DNA from: Synergistes sp.
GTDB lineage: Bacteria > Synergistota > Synergistia > Synergistales > Synergistaceae
Assembly: GCA_016288355.1 (NCBI GenBank)
Contig: JAEEYY010000052.1
Location: forward strand, 1 to 7,194
Direction of reading: 5' to 3'
Length of the DNA: 7,194 nt
Shown here: piece after piece, positions 1-5,933 of the stretch
How the letters are laid out: each line of letters begins with the position of its first letter
Numbering within the stretch: position 1 is the stretch's first letter
Made by a program: the position numbers and the translations under genes
Notes under the pieces: generated by a model
Database searches by the model: none
Told to the model about the DNA's origin: nothing
What the model saw: the letters and a program-made list of their open reading frames with translations, nothing else

Positions 1-1
1 G

Positions 2-766
2 ACAGAGGAGAATCAGAAGATTGCCCGGATCATAGAGCAGATTTACGCCGCCAGTCCGGACAAAGGGTATCGTCGTATCCGAGACGAACTCGAACGATAC
101 CATGACATTCGTGTCAACGACAAACGAGTGTTGCGCATCTGTCGTGCTCTGGACATCAAATCCACCATCAAGTACGCAAATAACGGTTGCACACGCCTGG
201 CAGGAAGCCCGCAGCATATTGCACAGAACCTCCTTAACCGCGAATTTCATGCCGAAGCTCCCAACCAGAAATGGCTGACCGACGTGACTGAGTTCAAGTG
301 GACAGAACGAAAGGAAGACGACATCATCGTACATAAAATCTATCTCAGTGCTGTTATTGACCTCTACGACCGACGCATCGTAGCATATCAGATCAGAGAC
401 AGAAACGCCAACGAACTCGTCTTCTCGACATTGGACAGAGCCATACGGCAGAATCGAGGCGCTCATCCACTCCTCCACAGTGATCGGGGATTTCAGTACA
501 CAAGCAGGGCATTTCACAGAAAACTGACGGAGGCAGGTATCACCCAAAGCATGTCTAGAGTTGCCAAGTGTATTGATAACGGCCCGATGGAAGGATTTTG
601 GGGAATTCTGAAACGGGAGCGCTACTACGGCAGAAAGTTTACCAGCCGGGAAGCTCTTGTTCAAATGATCCGGACATACATGGATTATTACAACAACGAA
701 AGGCTTCAAAGAAACCTGGGGATCCTTACTCCCATGGAGAAACATCAAATCTATTACGCCGCATAA
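2..766 (+). CDS. IS3-family transposase OrfB, 5'-truncated by window edge
   Basis: This is the catalytic transposase subunit that cuts and joins the insertion sequence ends. The frame is open from base 2 with no stop, so the gene starts upstream; the GTG at 128 is internal. The first visible residues contain the GYRRIRDEL signature of the HTH_21 region that precedes the integrase core in IS3 OrfB proteins. The rve/DDE core follows. Counting from base 2, the acidic triad is D94 (WLTDVTEF), D161 (LHSDRGFQY) and E197 (GPMEGFWGILKRE). Exactly 35 residues separate the second D from the E, the IS3-type DD(35)E spacing, with the usual LK shortly after the E. The end, YYNNERLQRNLGILTPMEKH, matches the family's YN..R.Q..L...TP tail. 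The visible catalytic part is intact; whether the missing 5' part and orfA are intact is unknown. Confidence 0.93.
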   Translation, partial: TEENQKIARIIEQIYAASPDKGYRRIRDELERYHDIRVNDKRVLRICRALDIKSTIKYANNGCTRLAGSPQHIAQNLLNREFHAEAPNQKWLTDVTEFKWTERKEDDIIVHKIYLSAVIDLYDRRIVAYQIRDRNANELVFSTLDRAIRQNRGAHPLLHSDRGFQYTSRAFHRKLTEAGITQSMSRVAKCIDNGPMEGFWGILKRERYYGRKFTSREALVQMIRTYMDYYNNERLQRNLGILTPMEKHQIYYAA

Positions 767-770
767 AAAG

Positions 771-793
771 CGGCCAGTCGTACCGACTGGCCG
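771..793 (-). terminator. Hairpin in IS tail, intrinsic terminator on the minus strand
   Basis: A perfect 10-bp inverted repeat (CGGCCAGTCG / CGACTGGCCG) with a 3-nt loop lies just after the transposase stop. Read on the minus strand, the stem is followed at once by CTTTTTAT (770-763), the classic form of an intrinsic terminator; the T tract is the complement of the transposase stop region. On the plus strand the T-rich stretch (801-817) begins several bases after the stem, so plus-strand termination should be weaker. Leftward transcripts from the regulator gene ending at 903 would meet it about 110 nt past the stop codon. Confidence 0.7.
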
Positions 794-816
794 TGACAAA
801 TATTTTGTTTTTTCTT

Positions 817-841
817 TGTCCTCTTGACGGGGTGCAGTTCA
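817..841. repeat. Probable right terminal inverted repeat of the IS
   Basis: The segment ends TTGACGGGGTGCAGTTCA. Its complement starts TGAACTGCACCCC, which resembles known IS150-group ends (TG.ACTGCACCC) and has the TG...CA termini usual for IS3-family elements. It sits about 50 bp after the transposase stop, the expected place. The partner left repeat is not in the window, so the outer edge is uncertain by a few bases. Confidence 0.6.
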
Positions 842-902
842 TAATCCACGTTCGGCGGCTTAATAATTAATAGCAAAATCATTTGATGATATACAACAAT
901 TC

Positions 903-1763
903 TCAAACACGAATGACTAACCCTTCTAAAAGCCTGCTTAGACGTTTAGCTTGTTCACGGAGATACGGAACAGCACGATTTATCACTTCATCAGTCATTC
1001 TTTCTGTAACACCAGAAAGGCAGAGAACCCCTTTTAATGAACCATCAGAGTTAAAAACAGGAAAAGATATGCCCATTGAACCGACATCGTGATCTCCATC
1101 AGTAAGGCAATATCCGCGATCTAACGTATATGCTACAACTTTTTCGAGTGCCTCGCGTGTTACTGCACTGAATGGAGTTTCCGGTTGAAACGGAGTTTCT
1201 GAATATATCTGCTGACGGAGTTCCTCTGTTCCGTAAGCCATCAGGACTTTCCAGATCGAACCAAAAGGATAACGGCTCTCAGAACCTTCATTCATAATAT
1301 ATCGGACTTGTGAACGGCTCTCAACAGCACATAAACAGAATCGCCGATCTCCTCGTCTAACATGAAAACTAATTGTTTCGTGGAGCTTTTCCTCTATTTC
1401 TTCTAAAACAGGCCTAAGAATACCGATACAGGATGCAGTTCGTTCATAGACCTTGCCAAGTGTCAATAAACGTGGACCAAGCGAGTAAAATTCCATCTCT
1501 GCATCATAAGAAAGATACCCCTTCATACAGAGAGTTCCACACAAACGCATAACACGGGATTTATTCAGTTTCAATGCATGCCGAAGTTCCGCAAGAGTAG
1601 CGCCTCTTCCCACCTCACCAATATAATCAAGTATATCAAGACTGGCTGAAAGTGAAGCATTATAACGTTCAGCCTCCTTGCTAATTGGCTTATTTTGAAA
1701 TTCATCTGAAATAGCGATGATAACCACTCCTCTCTTTATCAACAAATAAGCACCGGATAACAT
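903..1763 (-). CDS. IclR-family transcriptional regulator
   Basis: Likely local regulator of the divergent hydrolase-transporter operon. Numbering from the ATG at 1763 (286 aa), residues about 38-88 form the IclR winged helix-turn-helix: SLDILDYI start, ATLAELRHALKLNKSRVMRLCGTL recognition region, then the KGYL wing. Residues about 105-282 form the IclR effector-binding domain, with ESRSQVRYIMNEG, the SIWKVLMAYG segment, and the diagnostic RGYCLTDGDHDVGSMGISFPVF...SGVTERM block. The start is uncertain. The frame extends to a TTG at 1829, but that codon lies in the -35 box of the divergent promoter and is unlikely. The ATG at 1763 has a poor Shine-Dalgarno. A GTG at 1727 (274 aa, closer to usual IclR size) abuts a GAGAGGAG sequence. 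The C-terminal boundary and the family are secure; the effector is unknown. Confidence 0.93.
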   Translation of the reverse strand: MLSGAYLLIKRGVVIIAISDEFQNKPISKEAERYNASLSASLDILDYIGEVGRGATLAELRHALKLNKSRVMRLCGTLCMKGYLSYDAEMEFYSLGPRLLTLGKVYERTASCIGILRPVLEEIEEKLHETISFHVRRGDRRFCLCAVESRSQVRYIMNEGSESRYPFGSIWKVLMAYGTEELRQQIYSETPFQPETPFSAVTREALEKVVAYTLDRGYCLTDGDHDVGSMGISFPVFNSDGSLKGVLCLSGVTERMTDEVINRAVPYLREQAKRLSRLLEGLVIRV

Positions 1764-1768
1764 GCCTA

Positions 1769-1797
1769 TTTTTACACCCAAAATCTTCACAGGACAA
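1769..1797 (-). promoter_or_regulatory. Candidate promoter of the IclR-family gene
   Basis: On the minus strand a TTGTCC box (1797-1792) and a TAAAAA box (1774-1769) are separated by 17 bp, each matching 4 of 6 consensus bases. Transcription would begin near 1762, which would make the ATG at 1763 essentially leaderless and favour a start nearer 1727. It is a weak match in AT-rich DNA and could be chance. Confidence 0.35.
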
Positions 1798-1822
1798 TAG
1801 CCACAAAATTTAGACAAAACGC

Positions 1823-1851
1823 TTGACAAATTGACTCTTCTTGGTGATAAT
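1823..1851 (+). promoter_or_regulatory. Sigma-70-type promoter of the hydrolase-TTT operon
   Basis: A perfect -35 box TTGACA (1823-1828) and a -10 box GATAAT (1846-1851, one mismatch to TATAAT) are separated by exactly 17 bp. Transcription should start near 1858, giving a leader of about 80 nt before the ATG at 1938. It is the only near-consensus promoter I see for the rightward genes. It sits in the gap shared with the divergent regulator, where an IclR protein would be expected to act. Confidence 0.75.
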
Positions 1852-1865
1852 AAATGTGCGTAATT

Positions 1866-1893
1866 TAGAATGATGGTCTGAAATACGATTCTA
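1866..1893. promoter_or_regulatory. Candidate operator dyad in the operon leader
   Basis: TAGAAT (1866-1871) and ATTCTA (1888-1893) form a 6-bp inverted repeat with a 16-bp gap, just downstream of the predicted transcription start. An 8-bp direct repeat AATTTAGA occurs at 1807-1814 and 1862-1869, 55 bp apart, bracketing the promoter. Either could be a regulator site. IclR-type operators are often short imperfect dyads, but no family-specific site can be claimed here and AT-rich DNA makes chance repeats common. Confidence 0.25.
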
Positions 1894-1922
1894 TCATCAA
1901 ATATTTTTTCTGACTAGCCGTG

Positions 1923-1928
1923 AAGGAG
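1923..1928 (+). promoter_or_regulatory. Ribosome binding site fixing the M20 gene start
   Basis: AAGGAG lies 9 nt before the ATG at 1938. The frame is open back to a GTG at 1920, but that codon precedes this site, so 1938 is the real start. Confidence 0.8.
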
Positions 1929-1937
1929 TTGATCTAC

Positions 1938-3122
1938 ATGAAGATTTTTCAGACTTTTGAGCCTTCATTTACAACTTGGCTTGAGGAAACGTACAAGGAG
2001 CTTCACCGTCATCCTGAATTAGGCATGAACGTGCAGCGTACGACCTGTTATGTATGCTCTCGTGCAGCAGAAATGGGACTAACGCCTGAGAAGCTTCAAG
2101 GACTCGATGTTGGAGCTGTATTCGTTTTAGAAGGCACGCAACCAGGTCCTGTTTTAGCACTTCGCACAGATATGGATGCACTGCCTATCGATGAAGCTGC
2201 TCCGGTCGAATGGCACTCTCTGACCAAAGGCGTGATGCACGCTTGTGGTCATGACTTGAACACAACTGTTATGCTCGGTGTAATGAAGAAGGTCATTGAG
2301 AGTGATCTTGCTTCTAAAATGAAAGGTTCGCTTAAATTTATATTCCAGCCAGCGGAGGAAACACTAGAAGGCGCAAAAGCAATGATCGAGGCAGGGGTCT
2401 TGAATAATCCTGATGTTGATATGATTCTCATGTCTCATGGTGACCCCGATATGCATGTGGGCGAAGTTGGCGTCTTTAGAGAATTCAGTCACGCGAATTC
2501 AGATGAGTTTTTTATAGAGGTACATGGCAAGGGAGGGCATGGTGCCCGTCCTTATCAGACTCAAGATCTGATAGTTGCGGGTTCACGTATCGTTGACGCC
2601 CTCCAGACAATCGTCTCACGCGATATAGACGGCCGTGAGGCAGCGGTACTTTCAGTATGCACCTTCAACGCTGGTTCAGCTCCAAATATTCTGCCGAGCG
2701 TTGCAAAATTGTCCGGTACAGTCCGTACGTTTAAAAAGGACGTGCAGGAGACGGTCATGCGACGTATGAAAGAAGTCTGCGATTCAATTGCTACCCTTTT
2801 CCATATTGAAGTCAACCTGAATTACCATATCGGAGCGCCTTCGTGCCCGATTGCAGACAAAGCAGAAGACCTAATCCGCTCAGCAGCGCGAGAAGTCTTG
2901 GGACCTGAGAATGTGAAAGAATTAAAAACGCGTACCGGTGGTGAGGATTTTGCCTTTTATGCGCAACTTAAGCCTGCTGGGGTAATGCGTCTTGGTATTA
3001 CCACACCCGGTGAAGTTCGAAAAGGCTCTACACATTCTCCGACCTTCCAACCCGATTTGCGGTCATTACCTGTCGGCGTAAATGTTTTTCTGCGCCTCAT
3101 AGAAGATTTCATGACTCATTGA
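1938..3122 (+). CDS. M20-family (M20D-like) metallo-amidohydrolase
   Basis: Cytoplasmic metal-dependent hydrolase of the N-acyl-amino-acid amidohydrolase / hippurate hydrolase type, which releases an amino acid by cleaving an amide bond. It is 394 aa from the ATG at 1938, normal for the family, with no signal peptide. Motifs in order: ELHRHPELG (21-29), LRTDMDALPI (75-84), HACGHD (101-106), FQPAEE (136-141), SHGDPD (166-171), the dimerisation-domain GKGGHGARP (197-205), NAGSAPNILP (244-253), TGGEDFAFY (333-341) and THSPTF (365-370). The expected metal ligands C103, H105, E141, H167 and H366 and the catalytic E140 are all present, so it should be active. The cysteine in HACGHD is typical of the M20D branch. 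It is the first gene after the promoter and is followed 30 nt later by an M19-type hydrolase. The exact substrate cannot be deduced; the transporter context suggests an imported amide-linked carboxylate. Confidence 0.93.
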   Translation: MKIFQTFEPSFTTWLEETYKELHRHPELGMNVQRTTCYVCSRAAEMGLTPEKLQGLDVGAVFVLEGTQPGPVLALRTDMDALPIDEAAPVEWHSLTKGVMHACGHDLNTTVMLGVMKKVIESDLASKMKGSLKFIFQPAEETLEGAKAMIEAGVLNNPDVDMILMSHGDPDMHVGEVGVFREFSHANSDEFFIEVHGKGGHGARPYQTQDLIVAGSRIVDALQTIVSRDIDGREAAVLSVCTFNAGSAPNILPSVAKLSGTVRTFKKDVQETVMRRMKEVCDSIATLFHIEVNLNYHIGAPSCPIADKAEDLIRSAAREVLGPENVKELKTRTGGEDFAFYAQLKPAGVMRLGITTPGEVRKGSTHSPTFQPDLRSLPVGVNVFLRLIEDFMTH

Positions 3123-3133
3123 CAATCCCCATT

Positions 3134-3140
3134 AAGAAGG
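3134..3140 (+). promoter_or_regulatory. Ribosome binding site of the M19-like gene
   Basis: AAGAAGG directly abuts the ATG at 3141, leaving no spacer. The next in-frame ATG at 3153 has a 12-nt spacer, slightly long but workable, and is the better choice. The start is therefore uncertain by four codons. Confidence 0.5.
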
Positions 3141-3152
3141 ATGGTGTCCCAA

Positions 3153-4316
3153 ATGGCCTCAATGGAACCTTACGCGTACCTTCAGGATCCTCAAGTTATT
3201 CCGGTTGAATTGGCCTCCGATGTCAAAAATCAATGGTCGCACACTTTCGAACTGCCTTGTGATCTGGAAAATAGGGCAATGAAACTTCACAAAGAGAGTA
3301 TCGTTATTGATCTTCACAATCACCCGCACCGTTTGGCTGCAAATATGCTGCGTGATTTTGAAACATACGCCCGGAGCGGTCGTATAGCCTGGGGATTCGA
3401 GGGTATTAAGAAGTCTGGCATGACCGCCTGTGTCAATGGTTATGGCGGCAGCGCGGGACGAAGAAGCAGCCCCAACTCCTGGCAGTTTGAGGACATCATC
3501 TGGGATTTGGGTATTCGTCAGGCAGATCTAATGAAGCATCCCGAAGTTACAATCCCCGGTACATGTGTAGCAGATATTTACCGAGCAAAAGAAACCGGGC
3601 GTTGTGCTATCTTTGCTGACGTCGAAAACGCTGGCGTTATCGGTAATGAAATCGATCGTCTCGACGTACTGTACGGTTTGGGCGTACGAGTGCTTGGACT
3701 GTCCTACAACCAGCGCAACACCATCGCAGACGGTTCTTCTGAGGATTACGATGCCGGATTGAGCAAATTCGGCCGCAAGGTAGTCAAACGCATGAACCAA
3801 CTGGGGATTCTTATGGATTTTGCTCACAGCGGAGATCAGGCGATTCTCGATACTCTTGAGATTTCTGATGCGCCATGCTGTGTGAGTCATTCTATCCCCA
3901 AAGCACTGCGCAATCACCCAAAGGCTAAAAGTGATGATCTATTGAAAAAGATGGCCGAAGCCGATTGGGTCTTTGCAATTCAGTCAGTGCCGAACGTGAC
4001 TTCAGACAAGCCATACCAGTCTATATTCGACATTGCTGATCAGATTGACCATTGCGTTGAAGTGATGGGAATAGACCATGTAGCAGTGGGGACTGATGCG
4101 TTTTTCGGAAATCATCTCGATCTCCATCGTTGCATTTCCCGCATGATGGGACATCCTGATATTCCTTGGAATGGTGAATACGTAGATTACCTTGAGAATC
4201 CAGCCGAGATGCCAAACGTTACAAGAATTCTTGTAAAACGAGGCTACTCAGACGAAGACATTAAAAAAATCATCGGCATGAATGTTGTCCGTCTCTTTGA
4301 AAAGACGATCGGCTGA
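3153..4316 (+). CDS. M19-type (membrane dipeptidase-like) metallohydrolase with HNH motif
   Basis: Predicted dipeptide or amide hydrolase of the renal-dipeptidase-like family, a branch of the amidohydrolase TIM barrels. It is 387 aa from the ATG at 3153 (391 from 3141) and has no signal peptide, so it is cytoplasmic despite the family name. Family marks: IDLHNHP (52-58), IFADVENAG (153-161, E158 as bridging metal ligand), a GLSKFG...MNQLGILMDFAHSGD stretch (H225), CVSHS (H246), GIDHVAVGTD (D315, substrate-amine position), and the RGYSDEDIKKIIGMNVVRLF tail. The first motif normally reads HxD; here it is H55-N56-H57, replacing the usual aspartate ligand with histidine. The conserved NHPR-type segment reads NHPKAKSDD (254-262). 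The remaining metal residues are kept, so activity is plausible but specificity may differ. It sits between the M20 gene and tctB on one probable transcript. Confidence 0.9.
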   Translation: MASMEPYAYLQDPQVIPVELASDVKNQWSHTFELPCDLENRAMKLHKESIVIDLHNHPHRLAANMLRDFETYARSGRIAWGFEGIKKSGMTACVNGYGGSAGRRSSPNSWQFEDIIWDLGIRQADLMKHPEVTIPGTCVADIYRAKETGRCAIFADVENAGVIGNEIDRLDVLYGLGVRVLGLSYNQRNTIADGSSEDYDAGLSKFGRKVVKRMNQLGILMDFAHSGDQAILDTLEISDAPCCVSHSIPKALRNHPKAKSDDLLKKMAEADWVFAIQSVPNVTSDKPYQSIFDIADQIDHCVEVMGIDHVAVGTDAFFGNHLDLHRCISRMMGHPDIPWNGEYVDYLENPAEMPNVTRILVKRGYSDEDIKKIIGMNVVRLFEKTIG

Positions 4317-4317
4317 T

Positions 4318-4322
4318 GGAGG
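4318..4322 (+). promoter_or_regulatory. Ribosome binding site fixing the tctB start
   Basis: GGAGG lies 5 nt before the ATG at 4328. An upstream in-frame ATG at 4316 overlaps the preceding stop (TGATG), but it sits before this site and is an unlikely start. The site overlaps the end of the preceding gene, so translation may be coupled. Confidence 0.8.
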
Positions 4323-4327
4323 ATGTC

Positions 4328-4840
4328 ATGAAGAACTTTCACAAAGACCTGATTTGGTCAGTCTTTCTGATTGTACTCAGCATCGCAATTTACTGTTACA
4401 GCGGCACTTTTGATTCAACCTCTGAGGCAGTTCATCCACTTGCAAAGTCATCAGTCTACTCAAGAATCTGGGCTGTGATTTTGTTCATTCTTTCTCTGAT
4501 CCTTCTTCTACGCACATTACGAAAGAGAGACCAGGTCAAAGGAACTCCCCTGCTGACATTTGCATCAATCGTCTCTGTAACAGCATTAGTACTCTACCTG
4601 TACGGACTCAACTATCTGGGGTTCGCACCATGTACAGCAGTTTTCTTGACGGTGCTCATTACTTACTATCACTGGCTGGCCCTGAACGAAGAAGAACGTA
4701 AAAACGCTCGAATGATGATGACTGCGATGAAATATTTCTTAATGTCAGTTATCTTGACGACCATCTTCTATTTCGTATTCGGCCGCGTTTTGAGTGTCTA
4801 TCTTCCTGTCGGCTCACTGATCGAATCACTCATTTATTAG
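4328..4840 (+). CDS. tctB: TctB-family small membrane subunit of a TTT transporter
   Basis: Small, poorly conserved inner-membrane subunit of the tripartite tricarboxylate transporter, partner of the large permease TctA and the binding protein TctC. It is 170 aa, normal for the family. Hydrophobic segments fall at about residues 8-25, 46-61, 75-93, 96-115 and 135-152, so four or five membrane passes; the middle pair may form a hairpin around YGLNYLGF. A basic stretch RTLRKRDQVK (62-71) follows the second segment. The FGRVLSVYLPVG ending (151-162) matches the usual TctB C-terminal pattern, and YLGFAPCTAVF resembles the conserved GF..A...F region. The call rests on size, topology, that tail and the position beside tctC and tctA. 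The ATG at 4328 is chosen for its GGAGG. Confidence 0.9.
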   Translation: MKNFHKDLIWSVFLIVLSIAIYCYSGTFDSTSEAVHPLAKSSVYSRIWAVILFILSLILLLRTLRKRDQVKGTPLLTFASIVSVTALVLYLYGLNYLGFAPCTAVFLTVLITYYHWLALNEEERKNARMMMTAMKYFLMSVILTTIFYFVFGRVLSVYLPVGSLIESLIY

Positions 4841-4847
4841 GTTTCGC

Positions 4848-4868
4848 CTTCCGTGCGGTGTACGGAAG
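4848..4868 (+). promoter_or_regulatory. Intercistronic stem-loop before tctC
   Basis: CTTCCGT (4848-4854) and ACGGAAG (4862-4868) form a perfect 7-bp stem with a 7-nt loop in the tctB-tctC gap, ending 16 bases before the tctC ribosome binding site. No T run follows, so it is not a terminator. A likely role is a 5' stabilising or processing structure for the tctC message. Confidence 0.5.
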
Positions 4869-4883
4869 TAATCTTGATCGTTT

Positions 4884-4889
4884 GAGGAG
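4884..4889 (+). promoter_or_regulatory. Ribosome binding site of tctC
   Basis: GAGGAG lies 10 nt before the ATG at 4900. The frame is open upstream to a GTG at 4858, but only the ATG at 4900 gives a clean signal peptide. In-frame GTG (4891) and TTG (4894) are too close to this site. Confidence 0.7.
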
Positions 4890-4899
4890 TGTGTTGTTC

Positions 4900-5862
4900 A
4901 TGAAATCGCGTCGCTTTCTTTCTTTCGTCCTTGCTATTGCTCTTGTAGTAACGGGTACCGCTGCTATTGCCGCAGATTTTCCCCGTCGTCCTATCAAGGT
5001 CGTGGTACCTTTTGGTGCTGGCGGCAGTGGAGATTTGACGATTCGCACGCTGCTGAAGTTTGTTGATTTCGGTCAGCCTGCTGTTATCGTCAATATGCCT
5101 GGCGGTGGTTCTTCGATCGGTGTCATGGAAGTGTACAACAGCCGTCCTGACGGTTACACGCTTCTTGCGAACACGCCAGCCGGTATGGTGGTCGGCGAAC
5201 TGAAGAATCAGCTTCCTGCTGGTGTAACTAGCGATATGATCCCCATCTGTGTTATGGGCGTTGACAATCCCATGTTCTGTGTTGGCAAGGATGCACCCTA
5301 TAAGACCGCCAAGGAGTTCTTCGAGTACGCGAAGGCTAACCCTGGTAAAATCCGCGTCGGTTCTTCCGGCATGAGCACGATGTATGTCAACGCGCTTATT
5401 GTCATGGATTCTGCAAAGGTTGACCTGAACTACGTCTCTTTCGACAGTGCTACAAAATCCCGTGCGGCGCTCCTTGGTGGACATATCGAAACTCTCATCG
5501 CCACTATTTCCGAAAATCGCGCGTTGATTGCTGCTGGAGATCTGGTTCCTTTGTTCGTTTTCTCAGCAGAGCGTTCGCCTTTCATGCCTGATGTTCCTAC
5601 GCTGAAAGAACTTGGTTATGATGTAACTGGCTGCCTTGGTACGCGTGGTGTGTGGGCTCCCAAGGGAACACCTCAGGAAGTCGTTGATTTCCTCGAAGCC
5701 GCCTTCATGAAGGGATTGAACAACCCCGAGTTTAAGCGCGTCTATCTTGAAGATATGGGCATCGAGCCTGTTGCCTGGGGCAGTGCTGAAACTCGCAAAT
5801 GGGTTGGCGACAATACGGCCTATTACAAAGATCTGCTTGATCGCTACACCGTTAAAAAGTAA
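4900..5862 (+). CDS. tctC: TctC/Bug-family periplasmic solute-binding protein
   Basis: Extracytoplasmic receptor that captures the solute and delivers it to TctA-TctB. It is 320 aa, normal length. It starts with a clear signal peptide: basic KSRR, a hydrophobic core to about residue 20, and an AIA cleavage motif ending at residue 24. The mature N-terminus carries the family hallmark FPRRPIKVVVPFGAGGSGD (27-45). Then come VIVNMPGGGSSIG (62-74, the usual NxPGAGG..G loop), RPDGYTLL (82-89), PYKTAKEFFEYAKANPGKI (133-151), VGSSGMST (153-160), LLGGHIETLIA (191-201) and GVWAPKGTP (250-258). These glycine-rich loops normally hold a carboxylate of the ligand; the ligand itself cannot be read off. Codons are rich in T-ending forms (GGT, GCT, CGT, CTT), more than in neighbouring genes, suggesting high expression. 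It is bracketed by a stem-loop upstream and a terminator downstream. Confidence 0.95.
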   Translation: MKSRRFLSFVLAIALVVTGTAAIAADFPRRPIKVVVPFGAGGSGDLTIRTLLKFVDFGQPAVIVNMPGGGSSIGVMEVYNSRPDGYTLLANTPAGMVVGELKNQLPAGVTSDMIPICVMGVDNPMFCVGKDAPYKTAKEFFEYAKANPGKIRVGSSGMSTMYVNALIVMDSAKVDLNYVSFDSATKSRAALLGGHIETLIATISENRALIAAGDLVPLFVFSAERSPFMPDVPTLKELGYDVTGCLGTRGVWAPKGTPQEVVDFLEAAFMKGLNNPEFKRVYLEDMGIEPVAWGSAETRKWVGDNTAYYKDLLDRYTVKK

Positions 5863-5882
5863 GGCGATTATGCATTGTTTAC

Positions 5883-5915
5883 GGCCGGAGCCTTAATCGC
5901 TCCGGCCTTTTTCTT
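5883..5915 (+). terminator. Intrinsic terminator between tctC and tctA
   Basis: GGCCGGAGC (5883-5891) pairs perfectly with GCTCCGGCC (5899-5907), giving a 9-bp GC-rich stem with a 7-nt loop followed by TTTTTCTT. It starts 21 nt after the tctC stop and ends just before the tctA ribosome binding site. I see no convincing separate promoter for tctA after it, so it probably allows partial read-through and lowers tctA relative to tctC. Confidence 0.85.
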
Positions 5916-5933
5916 CAGGAGGGTTGGGCATCA

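Larger units (their letters stand above)
1..841 (+). mobile_element. IS3-family (IS150-like) insertion sequence, right-hand portion
   Basis: This is the 3' part of an insertion sequence; the left end, the orfA region and the start of orfB lie outside the window. It is recognised by a DDE transposase reading frame open to the left edge, followed by a short non-coding tail ending in a probable terminal repeat (about 817-841, finishing GGGTGCAGTTCA). Its reverse complement, TGAACTGCACCCC, resembles the TGTACTGCACCC start of IS150-type ends. The element stops about 60 bp past the end of the convergent regulator gene. The target-site duplication cannot be verified because the left end is missing; the bases after 841 read TAAT. 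The right boundary is inferred from repeat resemblance, not from a visible pair of repeats. Confidence 0.8.

Noticed and set aside
598..870. 90-codon plus-strand frame overlapping the transposase end
   Set aside because: An out-of-frame shadow of the transposase that runs through the hairpin and terminal repeat; no family features.
878..890. ATCAT-TTG-ATGAT dyad, followed on the minus strand by TTTT, as a terminator for the regulator
   Set aside because: The stem is only 5 bp and AT-rich, too weak to call; the hairpin at 771-793 is a far better candidate. Nothing else is visible in 842-902.
883..1092. 69-codon plus-strand frame antisense to the regulator
   Set aside because: Covers the conserved C-terminal block of the IclR protein on the other strand; no motif or convincing ribosome site.
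3528..3917. 129-codon minus-strand frame, with others at 1969-2181, 2249-2431, 2561-2815 and 4021-4215
   Set aside because: All are antisense to the M20 or M19 genes and show no protein family features.
4316..4330. Apparent TGATG stop-start overlap between the M19-like gene and tctB
   Set aside because: The ATG at 4316 lies before GGAGG, which properly spaces the ATG at 4328, so the overlap is probably not the true start, though coupling remains possible.
4837..5484. 215-codon open frame on the minus strand, plus a shorter one at 4830-5048
   Set aside because: Antisense to tctC, which has a signal peptide and full family motifs. The translation is low-complexity and rich in R, T and H, as expected from the complement of a gene with biased codons.
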